From Nageia nagi (lineage: Eukaryota; Pinophyta), in assembly GCA_050084985.1 (NCBI GenBank), contig JBITNC010000002.1, positions 34,038,001 to 34,102,000 of the forward strand: a stretch of 64,000 bases of DNA, in the 5' to 3' direction. Each line of letters begins with the position of its first letter. Position 1 is the first letter of the stretch. The position numbers and the translations under genes are program-made. Of this stretch, positions 24,650 through 35,460 are shown piece after piece. Below the pieces are notes generated by a model, which saw only the letters and a program-made list of their open reading frames with translations, made no database searches and was not told the origin of the DNA.

Positions 24650-26890
24650 TGGTATTGTAATTAAAATGCCCAAACAATAATACTAGAGGGTGATGTATTG
24701 CATGGGCATTGGGCAATACTGTTAGAAATGATGACTATATGATGTGAATCACCTGTTGGAAGAAGGTAAGCATCTTCTAGGTAATGAAGCAAAAGACCAA
24801 AATGAAGCAAATTTGGCCACCTGCAACCCAGAGCATGCCTCAGGAAGACAAAATCCTGACTTTTTGGACCATGTGCCCAGACTGGAGCAGTCGGAGAACT
24901 TGGAGCGCATTTCAAAAAGACAAGATCTTGTCTTTTGAAATCATGTGCCAAGCTTGGAGGGGCCTTTGGGTCAGTTCGTTGGGCAAAATCGGCAAGCTGG
25001 AACACTAGAAGCAAAACGGGCAAGTTGAAGGTTTCATCTTAAGCATGAAGGGTTGAGATGGACGAGTGGGGAACATAGGAAGACAAAATCTTGTCTTTTT
25101 TGGGCATGCACCATGCACCAGCCCTGGAAGAGCCCCAAAACCCCCACGTCTGGTCTCCAATGGTCAGGCATGGAAGTTTGGGTGCGAACACATCTGAGGT
25201 CGGCCATTTGGACGGTCAAGATCAATTCCTCTCATGCCTAGCCGACTAGGGTTTCTTGGAGACCAAAATTTGCCTATAAACATCAGCCTGAGGAGCTCAT
25301 TTTCTCAAACTCAGATTATCTTGCTCCTCATCCTGTGCACCAGAATGGCTGAACCAAACCCCGAGACACCAAAGTAAGGAGGCGAGACAGAGAGAGGCAT
25401 GACCACTGGCGATGCCTCGCCAAGACAGAAGCACAACATTGACATTGCAACCTTAATGAGATCACTGCACTGGATCCCAGCCTGAGAGCAAGAGACGAAT
25501 CTATAGACACTCACTATGTGAGTAGGTTTGTGTTCAAGGTGAACAATACATTTTTTGTCACCAGAGTTACCTTGAACAAAGACCCGGAGAAGCCGCAAGA
25601 CTTGGAGGCTCATAATCCCTTAAGATTGAAACTGATGAAGTCAAATCCATTGGGGTAGAGCGGATAAGAGATGTCACCAAGCTTGCCAAGGAGCTGGAAG
25701 AGAGGCATGGTGAAAACAGAGACAGAGAAGGTGGACCAACAGGAATAGACCGAAGAATCATCAAAGCGTGATGTAGGCGCAACAATTAGCTTTATTTTAT
25801 GTTATTTTATTGCAATTTTATCTTTAAATTTGGATCTCAAAGACTTATTAAATTTTGTACAGCCTTGTGACGATGAGGATTTGCTCCCACAAGTGCTGGA
25901 ATGAATCTTGTAATGCCATGTGGCATATTCTTATTGGACCTTTTTTATTTTTCTTGAAACTCGTAATTAGGGTTAAGGCAACACAATGGTTGCTCCAAAA
26001 ACTATTTATACCCCATTTTGATTCATTTGTAAGGGGGATTGACACTTTAACAATTGAAAGGAACTTTTTGCTTGCCAAACCAAAAATTCTCTAAGTTGTT
26101 AAATGTGGTGTATGTATACTAACTGTGACGAAATGCTTCTCATGTTGTAATGCCAAATATGAATGAATGATTGACAATGCTGTCTAGTTTGTTCTATCAC
26201 TACTTTGTGTTGATTTTCATCACTTGGTGCATCCTGTAAATTCCGTGTGGAGTGGACAAGAGAGTGCTTGTATATCTTATGAAGTGGTTGATTAGCATAT
26301 TGTTGATGATATTTTGTCATTTGCAATCTTAGGTTTAGATACCTCAAGTTGTCTTGTTGATGTCGCTGATAGTAGGAACTTCACCCGGATTGTTGAGTGT
26401 TGCCTTCACCCATCCTATTCCATCCTTGCCACAGCTTCACGCTCCTTCCACTAGACCATTGTGTTGTTGGCTAGTGGGATGGATTGAGGGTGCATGGAAC
26501 CTACGTCGAGACCCAACAAGTCGACTCTTAAGGACCTTATCCCAAGCCCGTGTGTACGCATGTCTACAGTTGCATCTCACTACCCACAGTCTTTCCACTA
26601 ATTTTTCATTTTTTTTATTTTACACTTTTTTCCGCGATTTTCGCACCCCCTTATTTCCCTATAGCATTTTCCAAAACAACTTAGACTGGCTACAAAGATG
26701 ATTTGAGTCCTTGAATCCACACATGATATTCATGTTGATCGCAGCTCCAAACATCTCAGCCATTCTCTAAGTTATCCTCACCAAGTCGTGAAGCTAACCT
26801 TTGGGGTAATCAATCCCCCTAGCGGAAGGGAGTCACGTCCCTTCATCTGAGGTGTTGGCATTTTTCTCACTACTCCAGGATAGAAAAGAA
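24650..26890 (+). mobile_element. Unclassified retroelement-like block
   Basis: GC-richer than its surroundings. It holds a TATA-like CCTATAAACATC near 25266, an ATG (MAEPNPETPK, near 25345) and a broken open reading (a frame containing VSRFVFKVNNTFFV near 25525) that resembles the start of an LTR element, but no RT, integrase or matching LTRs were found. I cannot assign a class; a non-autonomous LTR element is possible. Confidence 0.3.
24915..24936. repeat. 22-bp perfect palindrome
   Basis: AAAAGACAAG-AT-CTTGTCTTTT reads the same on both strands. Two related imperfect copies occur nearby (GAAGACAAAATCCTGACTTT at 24843 and AAGACAAAATCTTGTCTTTT at 25080). Confidence 0.9.
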
Positions 26891-28251
26891 AAACACCCCA
26901 ACAAGTTATATTGATATCTTATTAAAAAAAGGCAAGCAGCCTCTATGTATGTGTATTGTTTTCATTTCGAACAAAGAGCTAACGTTTTCCTATATATCTC
27001 AGTGTTACTAGCGCTTCATTACACAACTCTAAAAATTCTAGCTATAAAGGAAGAAACTGCACTTTTTATTTGTGGGAGGTTTGGCAGCCATATAGTATAC
27101 CCCAACTAGTCAAGGTCTCACCATCTAGACAAACGTTTTTGTCCTTATTATGTGAGCAGCACCAATGTTTGATACCAACACACTATACAAAGATCACTGT
27201 TTTGTCATGAATATGAATTCAAATTGCTAAATTTGTTTTAGTCAATATGCAGGCAATGGAAACTTACAGAACGGCTGTCATCCTCATGTAACTTTTCAAA
27301 TATTGCTTTTCCGCGAAAAAACCACGACCAAGTGGACTGTATGGTACAATCCCTATACCCAACTCCCTGCAGAATCTTCAGAATATGAGTAAGGGTTGAA
27401 AACTTAAAAGGAACACATAAAGACCAGACGTCAACACAGGAATATTTCACTCTTATCAATTCACATTATTATATCAGTCTATTACATTTGTCCTAATCAT
27501 TATGTTGTAGATAATTCTTCATTTCAAACAACTTCGTAAAAAACTTAAAAACTTGAAAACAAACCATCACAGTGATATTAAAACACAAATAACAAATAAA
27601 AATATGATAGTACTGTTTAACTTCTGAGATGATTCAATTTTGAAAGGAAGTGTGTAACAGGTCAACAAATAGTACATTCCTAATTGAATCTAAGGATGGA
27701 AAGGAATGCCTGATTGGAAATAGAAATAGCACAAATGTCCAACTGCTAAAATTTTGTCAATAACTGTTAAAAGTTCCCCAATTAATGTTAGATCCATATT
27801 ACTTCAGAGCTGGATTTTCTTTATCAAAAAATTTCTTTGTAGATAGCCATTGATGAGCTTTAGAAACTTGAAAATCAAAGGGGATATTTGTATGCCTTGT
27901 AATCTCCCCAGTCTTAATGATTTTTCATTGAGGGTTTACTAATTTAGACAGTTTGGTGTATCATCTTAGAGAATAATTAAGACCTAAAATTTTTCTTTAT
28001 TCAGCATCATTCCAACAACCATTGCAAATTTTGGTCGATCATTGTTGATATTCAAGAGCATCAATTAATATAAGGAACACTACACAGCCAATAGCCACCG
28101 GCCCACCAGTAATCAATGAATCATTTAATGGAATGGACCTGATGGACTACATTAACACAAATTCCTTAAAAGAAATTTGAAGAAAAATGTGTTTTACTGG
28201 GCCAATATATAAAACTTGTCCATCTAGCTCAAATACAATTCACCTTACCTA
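26891..28251. other. AKR intron sequence around exon 5
   Basis: Apart from exon 5 itself (27268-27366) no feature is recognised; ordinary AT-rich intron up to the Copia target duplication at 28252. Confidence 0.4.
27268..27366 (-). CDS. AKR exon 5 with a 1-base deletion
   Basis: From CTGCAG|GGAGTTGGG to CGTTCT|GTAAGT, 99 bp; the phases of exons 4 and 6 require 100. The first part reads [17 protein letters not shown], as expected. After the TTTTTTCGCGG stretch (about 27311-27320) the family sequence [15 protein letters not shown] continues in a different frame. The missing base is next to a six-T run. Unrepaired, translation runs into exon 6 in the wrong frame. Confidence 0.88.
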
Positions 28252-28256
28252 ACAAT
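28252..28256. repeat. Target site duplication ACAAT (left)
   Basis: ACAAT directly before the TG of the Copia LTR at 28257; identical to ACAAT directly after the other LTR at 36772-36776. Confidence 0.88.
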
Positions 28257-29371
28257 TGTTATAAATCAGCAAACAAACTGTAACAAAAACAGCAGAAATA
28301 TTAACCAAAAATAACTCAAAGTTTAACATGGAAAACCTTGTCATATGTAAGGGAAAACCATAGGGCAAAAGGAAGCTTTGATCTTTTATTGATTTCAGAG
28401 AACATTACACTTTTCTTATTGTCTCTATTTGTGATACCTCTCGTACAGGCTCTCATGCATACATTTATTAATAGAACAACTGAAAATCTACTATTAGAAC
28501 AGCATTATGTCTAATAATAGAATAATAATACATCTATTCTGTTGTGGAGTAATGTTAGCAAAATCGATGATTAATCACCAAAATCGGGTTGAAATTGGGA
28601 ACAACGGGAAAACAATTTTTTTAGAACCGATTCAAATTTTTTTTATTGATTAGGCAATTTTTTGGATGGAATCCTGATTCCGATTTTTTGAAAAATCCCG
28701 ATTTACTCCCAATTCCTGATGAAAATGTTGGCAATTTTTGAAATGCGGCGACAGTGAGGTTAAAAACATGAAATCTCACTCATTTTTCACATTTCTTCCA
28801 ACCACAAGTTGAGAAGAGCTAAGAAGATTTGGGAAAACAACAATTTCCACGATTTCACCGAGATTCCAACACAACCACAAGTAGGGTATCCATCATATTC
28901 CCAAGAAGTAGAAGAACCAAGGATAGAGCAAAAAATGAGAGATAGAGAAAGGGAAAAGAAAGACAATATAGAATCTAAATAAATGTTTTAATCCAGATTT
29001 TGTTTTGTCAAATTGGAAATCTTTGATGTACTTTGGTCCTTGGACATTCCATAATTAATAAAAACTAAAAACTCTACAATTTCCAATGTTACATTATGTT
29101 TTCACTTGTGTAATATGTTATTTGATATGGAATGTTGCTTTATTTGATATGCAATTTGGAGAAACAACTAATTTTTTTTGTTTCAATGTCAAATTGGGAA
29201 AATTCCTTGGTTTTTCTTATTTGCTCAGATTTTTTTTTCTGATTTTTTGCCTATTCCAATCTGATTCTCGATCAATCCAAATCCTCCAACCCAAAATTCC
29301 TATCCAATTCCGATTCTGATAACTTTGTTGTGGAACATTGGAGATCTAGATATTGACTTCACCTCCTAACA
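28257..29371 (-). mobile_element. 3' LTR of the Copia, split by a DNA transposon
   Basis: Starts (minus) TGTTAGGAGGTGAAGTC at 29371, exactly as the 5' LTR does at 36771, directly after a purine tract. Ends at 28257 with the same sequence type as the 5' LTR's inner end (TGTTA.AAAT..GC on the plus strand). About 790 bp in its middle are foreign (28549-29325 plus one 9-bp duplication). The remaining LTR sequence is shorter than the 553-bp 5' LTR because of deletions in the repeated CTCTCATG and TAATAGAAC blocks. Confidence 0.85.
28549..29325. mobile_element. 777-bp non-autonomous DNA transposon (copy A)
   Basis: Interrupts the Copia LTR and is flanked by a 9-bp duplication TGTTGTGGA (28540-28548 and 29326-29334). 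The ends carry imperfect inverted repeats (GTTAGCAAAATCG against GTTATCAGAATCG). No transposase frame. The 9-bp duplication suggests a Mutator-like source; hAT (8 bp) is less likely. The interior has repeated AATTCCGATTT/AATCCTGATTCCG strings. Confidence 0.7.
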
Positions 29372-29383
29372 TCCTTCCACTTG
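29372..29383 (-). promoter_or_regulatory. Polypurine tract of the Copia
   Basis: Minus strand AAGTGGAAGGA immediately before the TGTTAGG of the 3' LTR. Tandem copies follow 30853 and 32334. By family knowledge it would prime plus-strand DNA synthesis. Confidence 0.7.
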
Positions 29384-29451
29384 AAGTCAATATTCAACAA
29401 GTCTTTTCTTATATTTCTCATCCAAGTGTCAATTACCCAATGTTGCCTTCA

Positions 29452-30014
29452 TTACGTTTTAAACAAGCCTAGAAAAGTTATGCACCAATCAAACTTCTCT
29501 CCATAGTAAATAGCAACATTCAATTTGCCCTTTAAGTATTTAAATATCCACTTCTTTGCAGTCCAATGCTCCCTACCTAGATGACAATTCCCACTGCTTG
29601 AGTAATGTCCAATTTGGTGCTCACCATGGCAAACATGAGGCTTCCTATTACTGATGAAATTGTTATATGACACATCCTTGTCTTCTCTTTTTCTGTACTA
29701 GGATTCTTTTCAAAAGACAATCTGATGTGTGGAGGAAGTGGGGTAGTAATTGGTTTCCAATTCTGCAAATTAAAGTGTTGCAAAATAATTTCTCCATATG
29801 ACTTCTGACTTAACCAAATCTTCCTTCCTATTTTTTCCTTGCGTATCCTCATCCCCGAAATTAAGTTTGCTGCTCTAAAATCCTTCATATCAAATGTCCT
29901 AGCTAGCTGAGCCTTAAGATCATTGATTTTCTTCATGTTAGGGCCTACAACTAGCATATCATCAACATACAACAACAAAATAATGAAACTACTAATAATA
30001 GAATAATAATACAT
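29452..30014 (-). pseudogene. Copia RT C-terminal part (tandem copy A)
   Basis: Two overlapping frames: 30014-29577 with LLLYVDDMLVVGPN and FDMKDFRAANLISGMRIRK, then 29673-29452 with REHWTAKKWIFKYLKG. It lacks everything N-terminal to YVDD because the duplicated segment begins there. No RNase H motif lies between its end and the polypurine tract. Confidence 0.85.
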
Positions 30015-30029
30015 CTATTCTGTTGTGGA

Positions 30030-30807
30030 GTAATGTTAGCAAAATCGATGATTAATCACCAAAATCGGGTTGAAATTGGGAACAACGGGAAAACAATTTT
30101 TTTAGAACCGATTCAAATTTTTTTTATTGATTAGGCAATTTTTTGGATGGAATCCTGATTCCGATTTTTTGAAAAATCCCGATTTACTCCCAATTCCTGA
30201 TGAAAATGTTGGCAATTTTTGAAATGCGGCGACAGTGAGGTTAAAAACATGAAATCTCACTCATTTTTCACATTTCTTCCAACCACAAGTTGAGAAGAGC
30301 TAAGAAGATTTGGGAAAACAACAATTTCCACGATTTCACCGAGATTCCAACACAACCACAAGTAGGGTATCCATCATATTCCCAAGAAGTAGAAGAACCA
30401 AGGATAGAGCAAAAAATGAGAGATAGAGAAAGGGAAAAGAAAGACAATATAGAATCTAAATAAATGTTTTAATCCAGATTTTGTTTTGTCAAATTGGAAA
30501 TCTTTGATGTACTTTGGTCCTTGGACATTCCATAATTAATAAAAACTAAAAACTCTACAATTTCCAATGTTACATTATGTTTTCACTTGTGTAATATGTT
30601 ATTTGATATGGAATGTTGCTTTATTTGATATGCAATTTGGAGAAACAACTAATTTTTTTTGTTTCAATGTCAAATTGGAAAAATTCCTTGGTTTTTCTTA
30701 TTTGCTCAGATTTTTTTTTTCTGATTTTTTGCCTATTCCAATCTGATTCTCGATCAATCCAAATCCTCCAACCCAAAATTCCTATCCAATTCCGATTCTG
30801 ATAACTT
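30030..30807. mobile_element. Non-autonomous DNA transposon (copy B, by tandem copying)
   Basis: Copy of 28549-29325 with flanking TGTTGTGGA at 30021-30029 and 30808-30816. It arose by segment duplication, not by a new insertion, because flanking LTR and pol sequences are copied with it. Confidence 0.75.
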
Positions 30808-30933
30808 TGTTGTGGAACATTGGAGATCTAGATATTGACTTCACCTCCTAACATCCTTCCACTTGAAGTCAATATTCAACAAGTCTTTTCTTATATTTCT
30901 CATCCAAGTGTCAATTACCCAATGTTGCCTTCA

Positions 30934-31495
30934 TTACGTTTTAAACAAGCCTAGAAAAGTTATGCACCAATCAAACTTCTCTCCATAGTAAATAGCAACA
31001 TTCAATTTGCCCTTTAAGTATTTAAATATCCACTTCTTTGCAGTCCAATGCTCCCTACCTAGATGACAATTCCCACTGCTTGAGTAATGTCCAATTTGGT
31101 GCTCACCATGGCAAACATGAGGCTTCCTATTACTGATGAAATTGTTATATGACACATCCTTGTCTTCTCTTTTTCTGTACTAGGATTCTTTTCAAAAGAC
31201 AATCTGATGTGTGGAGGAAGTGGGGTAGTAATTGGTTTCCAATTCTGCAAATTAAAGTGTTGCAAAATAATTTCTCCATATGACTTCTGACTTAACCAAA
31301 TCTTCCTTCCTATTTTTCCTTGCGTATCCTCATCCCCGAAATTAAGTTTGCTGCTCTAAAATCCTTCATATCAAATGTCCTAGCTAGCTGAGCCTTAAGA
31401 TCATTGATTTTCTTCATGTTAGGGCCTACAACTAGCATATCATCAACATACAACAACAAAATAATGAAACTACTAATAATAGAATAATAATACAT
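30934..31495 (-). pseudogene. Copia RT C-terminal part (tandem copy B, extra frameshift)
   Basis: As copy A, but one T is lost in the T6 run near 31314, splitting the reading after MRIRKEK. It then restarts in another frame through the HFNLQNWKPITTPLPP region. Confidence 0.85.
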
Positions 31496-31510
31496 CTATT
31501 CTGTTGTGGA

Positions 31511-32288
31511 GTAATGTTAGCAAAATCGATGATTAATCACCAAAATCGGGTTGAAATTGGGAACAACGGGAAAACAATTTTTTTAGAACCGATTCAAATT
31601 TTTTTTATTGATTAGGCAATTTTTTGGATGGAATCCTGATTCCGATTTTTTGAAAAATCCCGATTTACTCCCAATTCCTGATGAAAATGTTGGCAATTTT
31701 TGAAATGCGGCGACAGTGAGGTTAAAAACATGAAATCTCACTCATTTTTCACATTTCTTCCAACCACAAGTTGAGAAGAGCTAAGAAGATTTGGGAAAAC
31801 AACAATTTCCACGATTTCACCGAGATTCCAACACAACCACAAGTAGGGTATCCATCATATTCCCAAGAAGTAGAAGAACCAAGGATAGAGCAAAAAATGA
31901 GAGATAGAGAAAGGGAAAAGAAAGACAATATAGAATCTAAATAAATGTTTTAATCCAGATTTTGTTTTGTCAAATTGGAAATCTTTGATGTACTTTGGTC
32001 CTTGGACATTCCATAATTAATAAAAACTAAAAACTCTACAATTTCCAATGTTACATTATGTTTTCACTTGTGTAATATGTTATTTGATATGGAATGTTGC
32101 TTTATTTGATATGCAATTTGGAGAAACAACTAATTTTTTTTGTTTCAATGTCAAATTGGAAAAATTCCTTGGTTTTTCTTATTTGCTCAGATTTTTTTTT
32201 TCTGATTTTTTGCCTATTCCAATCTGATTCTCGATCAATCCAAATCCTCCAACCCAAAATTCCTATCCAATTCCGATTCTGATAACTT
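31511..32288. mobile_element. Non-autonomous DNA transposon (copy C, by tandem copying)
   Basis: Third copy; flanking TGTTGTGGA at 31502-31510 and 32289-32297. Confidence 0.75.
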
Positions 32289-32414
32289 TGTTGTGGAACA
32301 TTGGAGATCTAGATATTGACTTCACCTCCTAACATCCTTCCACTTGAAGTCAATATTCAACAAGTCTTTTCTTATATTTCTCATCCAAGTGTCAATTACC
32401 CAATGTTGCCTTCA

Positions 32415-33298
32415 TTACGTTTTAAACAAGCCTAGAAAAGTTATGCACCAATCAAACTTCTCTCCATAGTAAATAGCAACATTCAATTTGCCCTTTAAGT
32501 ATTTAAATATCCACTTCTTTGCAGTCCAATGCTCCCTACCTAGATGACAATTCCCACTGCTTGAGTAATGTCCAATTTGGTGCTCACCATGGCAAACATG
32601 AGGCTTCCTATTACTGATGAAATTGTTATATGACACATCCTTGTCTTCTCTTTTTCTGTACTAGGATTCTTTTCAAAAGACAATCTGATGTGTGGAGGAA
32701 GTGGGGTAGTAATTGGTTTCCAATTCTGCAAATTAAAGTGTTGCAAAATAATTTCTCCATATGACTTCTGACTTAACCAAATCTTCCTTCCTATTTTTTC
32801 CTTGCGTATCCTCATCCCCGAAATTAAGTTTGCTGCTCTAAAATCCTTCATATCAAATGTCCTAGCTAGCTGAGCCTTAAGATCATTGATTTTCTTCATG
32901 TTAGGGCCTACAACTAGCATATCATCAACATACAACAACAAAATAATGAAACTACCATCTTCAAACCTCCTTTAGCATGCACAATGGTTAGCTTCACTTC
33001 TGCTGAAACTTTCACTCTTCATGAAGGTATCAAATTTTTTGTACTACATTATTGGCGCCTGTTTCAAAACATATAGATATTTCTTGAGTTTGCAAACTAA
33101 ATTCTTTTTGCCTCTTTCTTCGTAGCCCTTAGGCTGATCCATAAAAAATCTCTTCCTCGAGATCACCATGCAAGAAAGCAATTTTCACATCAAGCTGCTC
33201 CAACTTTATATTCTATGCTGCAAGTAAAACTCTAATAGTAGTTAGCTTTACAATTGGTGAAAAACAATTTCATTAAAGTCTATACTTGACTTCTGCAT
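32415..33298 (-). pseudogene. Copia reverse transcriptase (copy C plus unduplicated N-terminal part)
   Basis: The only copy joined to upstream RT. The N-terminal part (33298-32956) shows LEQLDVKIAFLHGDLEEEIF and KGYEERGKKNLVCKLKKYLY across several frames with stops. The continuation (32941-32540) has YVDDMLVVGPN, then the connection-domain part to 32415 (FKYLKGKLNVAIYYG). Frame breaks are common in the N-terminal part. Catalytic YVDD retained. Confidence 0.88.
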
Positions 33299-33475
33299 TG
33301 TGACGTCCCATTTGGGCCAATGATAAATTATATCATGGCCACTTTGTATTCTAGTGTATGTTCATGTTCATGTTGTACTTGTGTAACTCAAGCAAAAGCT
33401 TACAGTTTTCAGACCCCACTGTGAGCCCAGCAATGGGACATCTCTCCTTGAGTAGTGATGTGTTTGTTGTAATAA

Positions 33476-33600
33476 GTTATCCTGGATTGTGGGAATCCTA
33501 ATGTGTCAGGTGTACTTCATGGGTAATCCTGGATTGTTGGAATCCCAATGTGTCAGGTGTAGTTCATGGGTAATCTCGGATTGTGGGAATCCCTAGGTAG
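33476..33600 (+). repeat. ~46-bp tandem repeat in solo LTR
   Basis: Two full units and a partial third beginning about 33476, 33522 and 33569: GTAATCCTGGATTGTGGGAATCC..AATGTGTCAGGTGTA.TTCATG. Confidence 0.85.
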
Positions 33601-33689
33601 ATGTGTGTCATGTATATTCAAAATGCACAAAGGAGCGTGTCAGCGTTGGGAGGGCCCCACATACCTCACGTTGGTTCAGGAGACTTCAC

Positions 33690-33853
33690 AGACCCCCATG
33701 TCAACCCAAGAGGTAATCTGGATCCCACGTCAGCCTTGAGGGTCTTTATGACCCCCACTTTGGCATACTGGGCAAATGGGACCCCCACGTTAGCATACTG
33801 GGCGAATATGACCCCCACGTTGGCACCGTTGACTTGTTGACCCCAACGTTGGA
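33690..33853 (+). repeat. ~30-bp tandem repeat in solo LTR
   Basis: Units of GACCCCCACGTTGGCATACTGGGCAAAT type at about 33690, 33721, 33749, 33779, 33809 and 33838, each with an ACGT-like core (CACGTT, CACGTC). Open frames here are products of the repeat. Confidence 0.85.
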
Positions 33854-33903
33854 ATAGAATTGGCTTGGGATGATAACGAGGCATAACGGGTGTACATGAG
33901 AGA

Positions 33904-33911
33904 CTATATAT
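33904..33911 (+). promoter_or_regulatory. TATA-like box of solo LTR
   Basis: CTATATAT within the LTR, downstream of the tandem arrays, at a position typical of the U3/R border. If active it would read antisense to the AKR gene and to the host Copia. Confidence 0.4.
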
Positions 33912-34632
33912 TGAGGATGGAGCTCCATGATGAGTTTACCACTTATCATATACTTTTTATACCAAACCGAATAAGGCAACCAAGCCTTAGTGATGCTGAG
34001 CAAATATTCCTAGAGGAGTGGTAGGGTTGGGAGCTTGACATTGTACGGCTTAGGTGGGTCACCTAGCCCATCCGGTGGAATTTCGAGGACGAGCTTCTAT
34101 CTTCAATGGTTGCCATAATTCGAGGAGACTCCTTTGCAGGAGGGGATTCGGGTTGCTAAGGGAGTTAGTCAAATCCCATTGTGTGTTTAGCTTCTAACGG
34201 TTTGGAACCCTAGATTTGTGATTGTACGTCCATGGTATCACATTGTCCCTCATAATAAAAGATAGCTGATTGTGTCCCTCATTGTTGTGTTGTTCCAATG
34301 TGTTCATGCGTGAGCCCTTGAGGCATATGTTTGTGTTGTGTATTCCATTGTATTGCATGCGTTGGCTCCATAGCATTGTAGAATCCGTTCATAGATATAT
34401 ACTGGTGTTGGAAGCTTCCGTTTATGTTGTTGTGGCCATACGTTGGTACCGTTGTTGCATTGTGTGCCCTAGAGCGCTAACGTCAAGTTGAGGGTGTGCG
34501 TGGAGACCTTAGGAGGCTCACGTTTGCATTGTGGTGTGTTTGGGTGCCCTAGAGGCCCAACGTTGGGTGTTGAGGGTTGTAGAAGCCCTAGTTTGGTTTG
34601 TTTTTGATTGAGGGTTAATTTGGATCCTGACA

Positions 34633-35073
34633 TGCACATAACCTTTTCCCATCAAGCAAGCTTTATATTCGCTTTCATCTTTGTTCATATCTACTTCAAT
34701 AGGCACAACCTTAGGTGTTTGTTGTTTCTCCTTCCTTTGCATGGATTTTGCATTAACAATAACATCTTGACAAATAATTACATTGCGGGCAATAGGAACT
34801 CACAATTTATTCCCCTTTATTATATCTCCACAGTCGAGAAAAACACAACTTTTACTACTGCATGCAGTAAACCAAACTCTTTTGCTTACCAATAATACAA
34901 TGCTCACACAAGTCTAAATTACAAGACTTAATCCTTGAAAATATTACTACATCTTGAACATTACTAGAAGTTGTTACTGTTGCATGGTTTGTCATTGTAT
35001 CACCACACAAACAATATAGGGTCCCATAAGATTCTTCTTTTGCTACCACAAAGGTTCCTTGGTAATTTTGCAA
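34633..35073 (-). pseudogene. Copia GAG-pre-integrase and integrase remnant
   Basis: 35073-34855 carries the GAG-pre-integrase end (GTFVVAKEESYGTLY, then DLCEHCIIGKQKSL). It is followed almost at once by the integrase C-terminal region (RNVIICQDVIVNAKSM at about 34740-34790). The catalytic DDE core that should lie between (about 600 bp) is missing, so this copy lost integrase by an internal deletion near 34850. Confidence 0.8.
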
Positions 35074-35199
35074 GAATTAATACCAAAAGCAGTAAGACAC
35101 CCAAGCTTATCAATCATCTTGATGGAAAGCAAATTCTTTTGCAAACCTGGCACATTTCATATATCACACAACATGCTTTCTCTACCATGTCCAACCTAA

Positions 35200-35345
35200 T
35201 CCTTATGTCCCCTCTTCCCACAATTGCACAAGGATCATGATCACGTAAGTAAACCATCCAACCATTATAAGGTTGATAATTAACAAACTAGTCTCTATGA
35301 GGAGACAGATGGAAATATGCACCTGAGTCCAAAACCTAGATATTT
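35200..35345 (-). pseudogene. Copia aspartic protease relic
   Basis: Minus strand reads VLDSGAYFHLSPHRD then VNYQPYNGWMVYL, the Copia protease active-site neighbourhood with Asp-Ser-Gly intact. An in-frame stop follows HRD where a Trp is usual. Confidence 0.8.
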
Positions 35346-35460
35346 AAAACAGATATATTGTTATTGATACAAAAAGCCTCACATCTTGTCTCTTCTACTA
35401 TACTGGCCTCAGTTGATGGGTATGCTTTTCACCATTCTGCTCCCTTTTCAAATGCCAACA

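Larger units (their letters stand above)
28512..32955. repeat. 1481-bp segment in three tandem copies
   Basis: Copies at 28512-29992, 29993-31473 and 31474-32955. Each contains part of the Copia 3' LTR, the whole 777-bp transposon, the polypurine tract and the 3' part of pol. They are almost identical: copies B and C share a G-to-A change and an extra T in a poly(T) run relative to A, and B lacks one T in a T6 run that A and C keep. The junction ...GAAACTAC|TAATAATAG shows at most 1 bp of microhomology with the outer edges. Confidence 0.95.
33299..34632 (+). mobile_element. 1334-bp solo LTR inserted in Copia pol
   Basis: Begins TGTGACGTCCCATTTGGG and ends CA, and is flanked by TGCAT (33294-33298) and TGCAC (34633-34637), a 5-bp duplication with one mismatch. 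Removing it plus one duplicate restores Copia coding across the junction (KGYV then QKSSIDFNEI). It has a TATA-like CTATATATTG at about 33904, AATAAAA at about 34253, two internal tandem arrays and no coding domain. That fits a solo LTR, probably Gypsy-type by its start. Confidence 0.8.

Noticed and set aside
24661-25613. Several 60-120-codon frames on both strands
   Set aside because: Locally GC-rich repeat DNA lowers stop-codon frequency; no recognisable protein family.
33294-33298. Integrase core expected between pre-integrase and RT might be hidden in the 33.3-34.6 kb insert
   Set aside because: The insert has no integrase motif; it is an LTR-like insertion and the integrase core is missing at about 34850 instead.
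33601-34003. Open frames with repeated TPTLAYWAN-like peptides
   Set aside because: Caused by the 30-bp tandem units in the solo LTR; open on both strands, no independent support.
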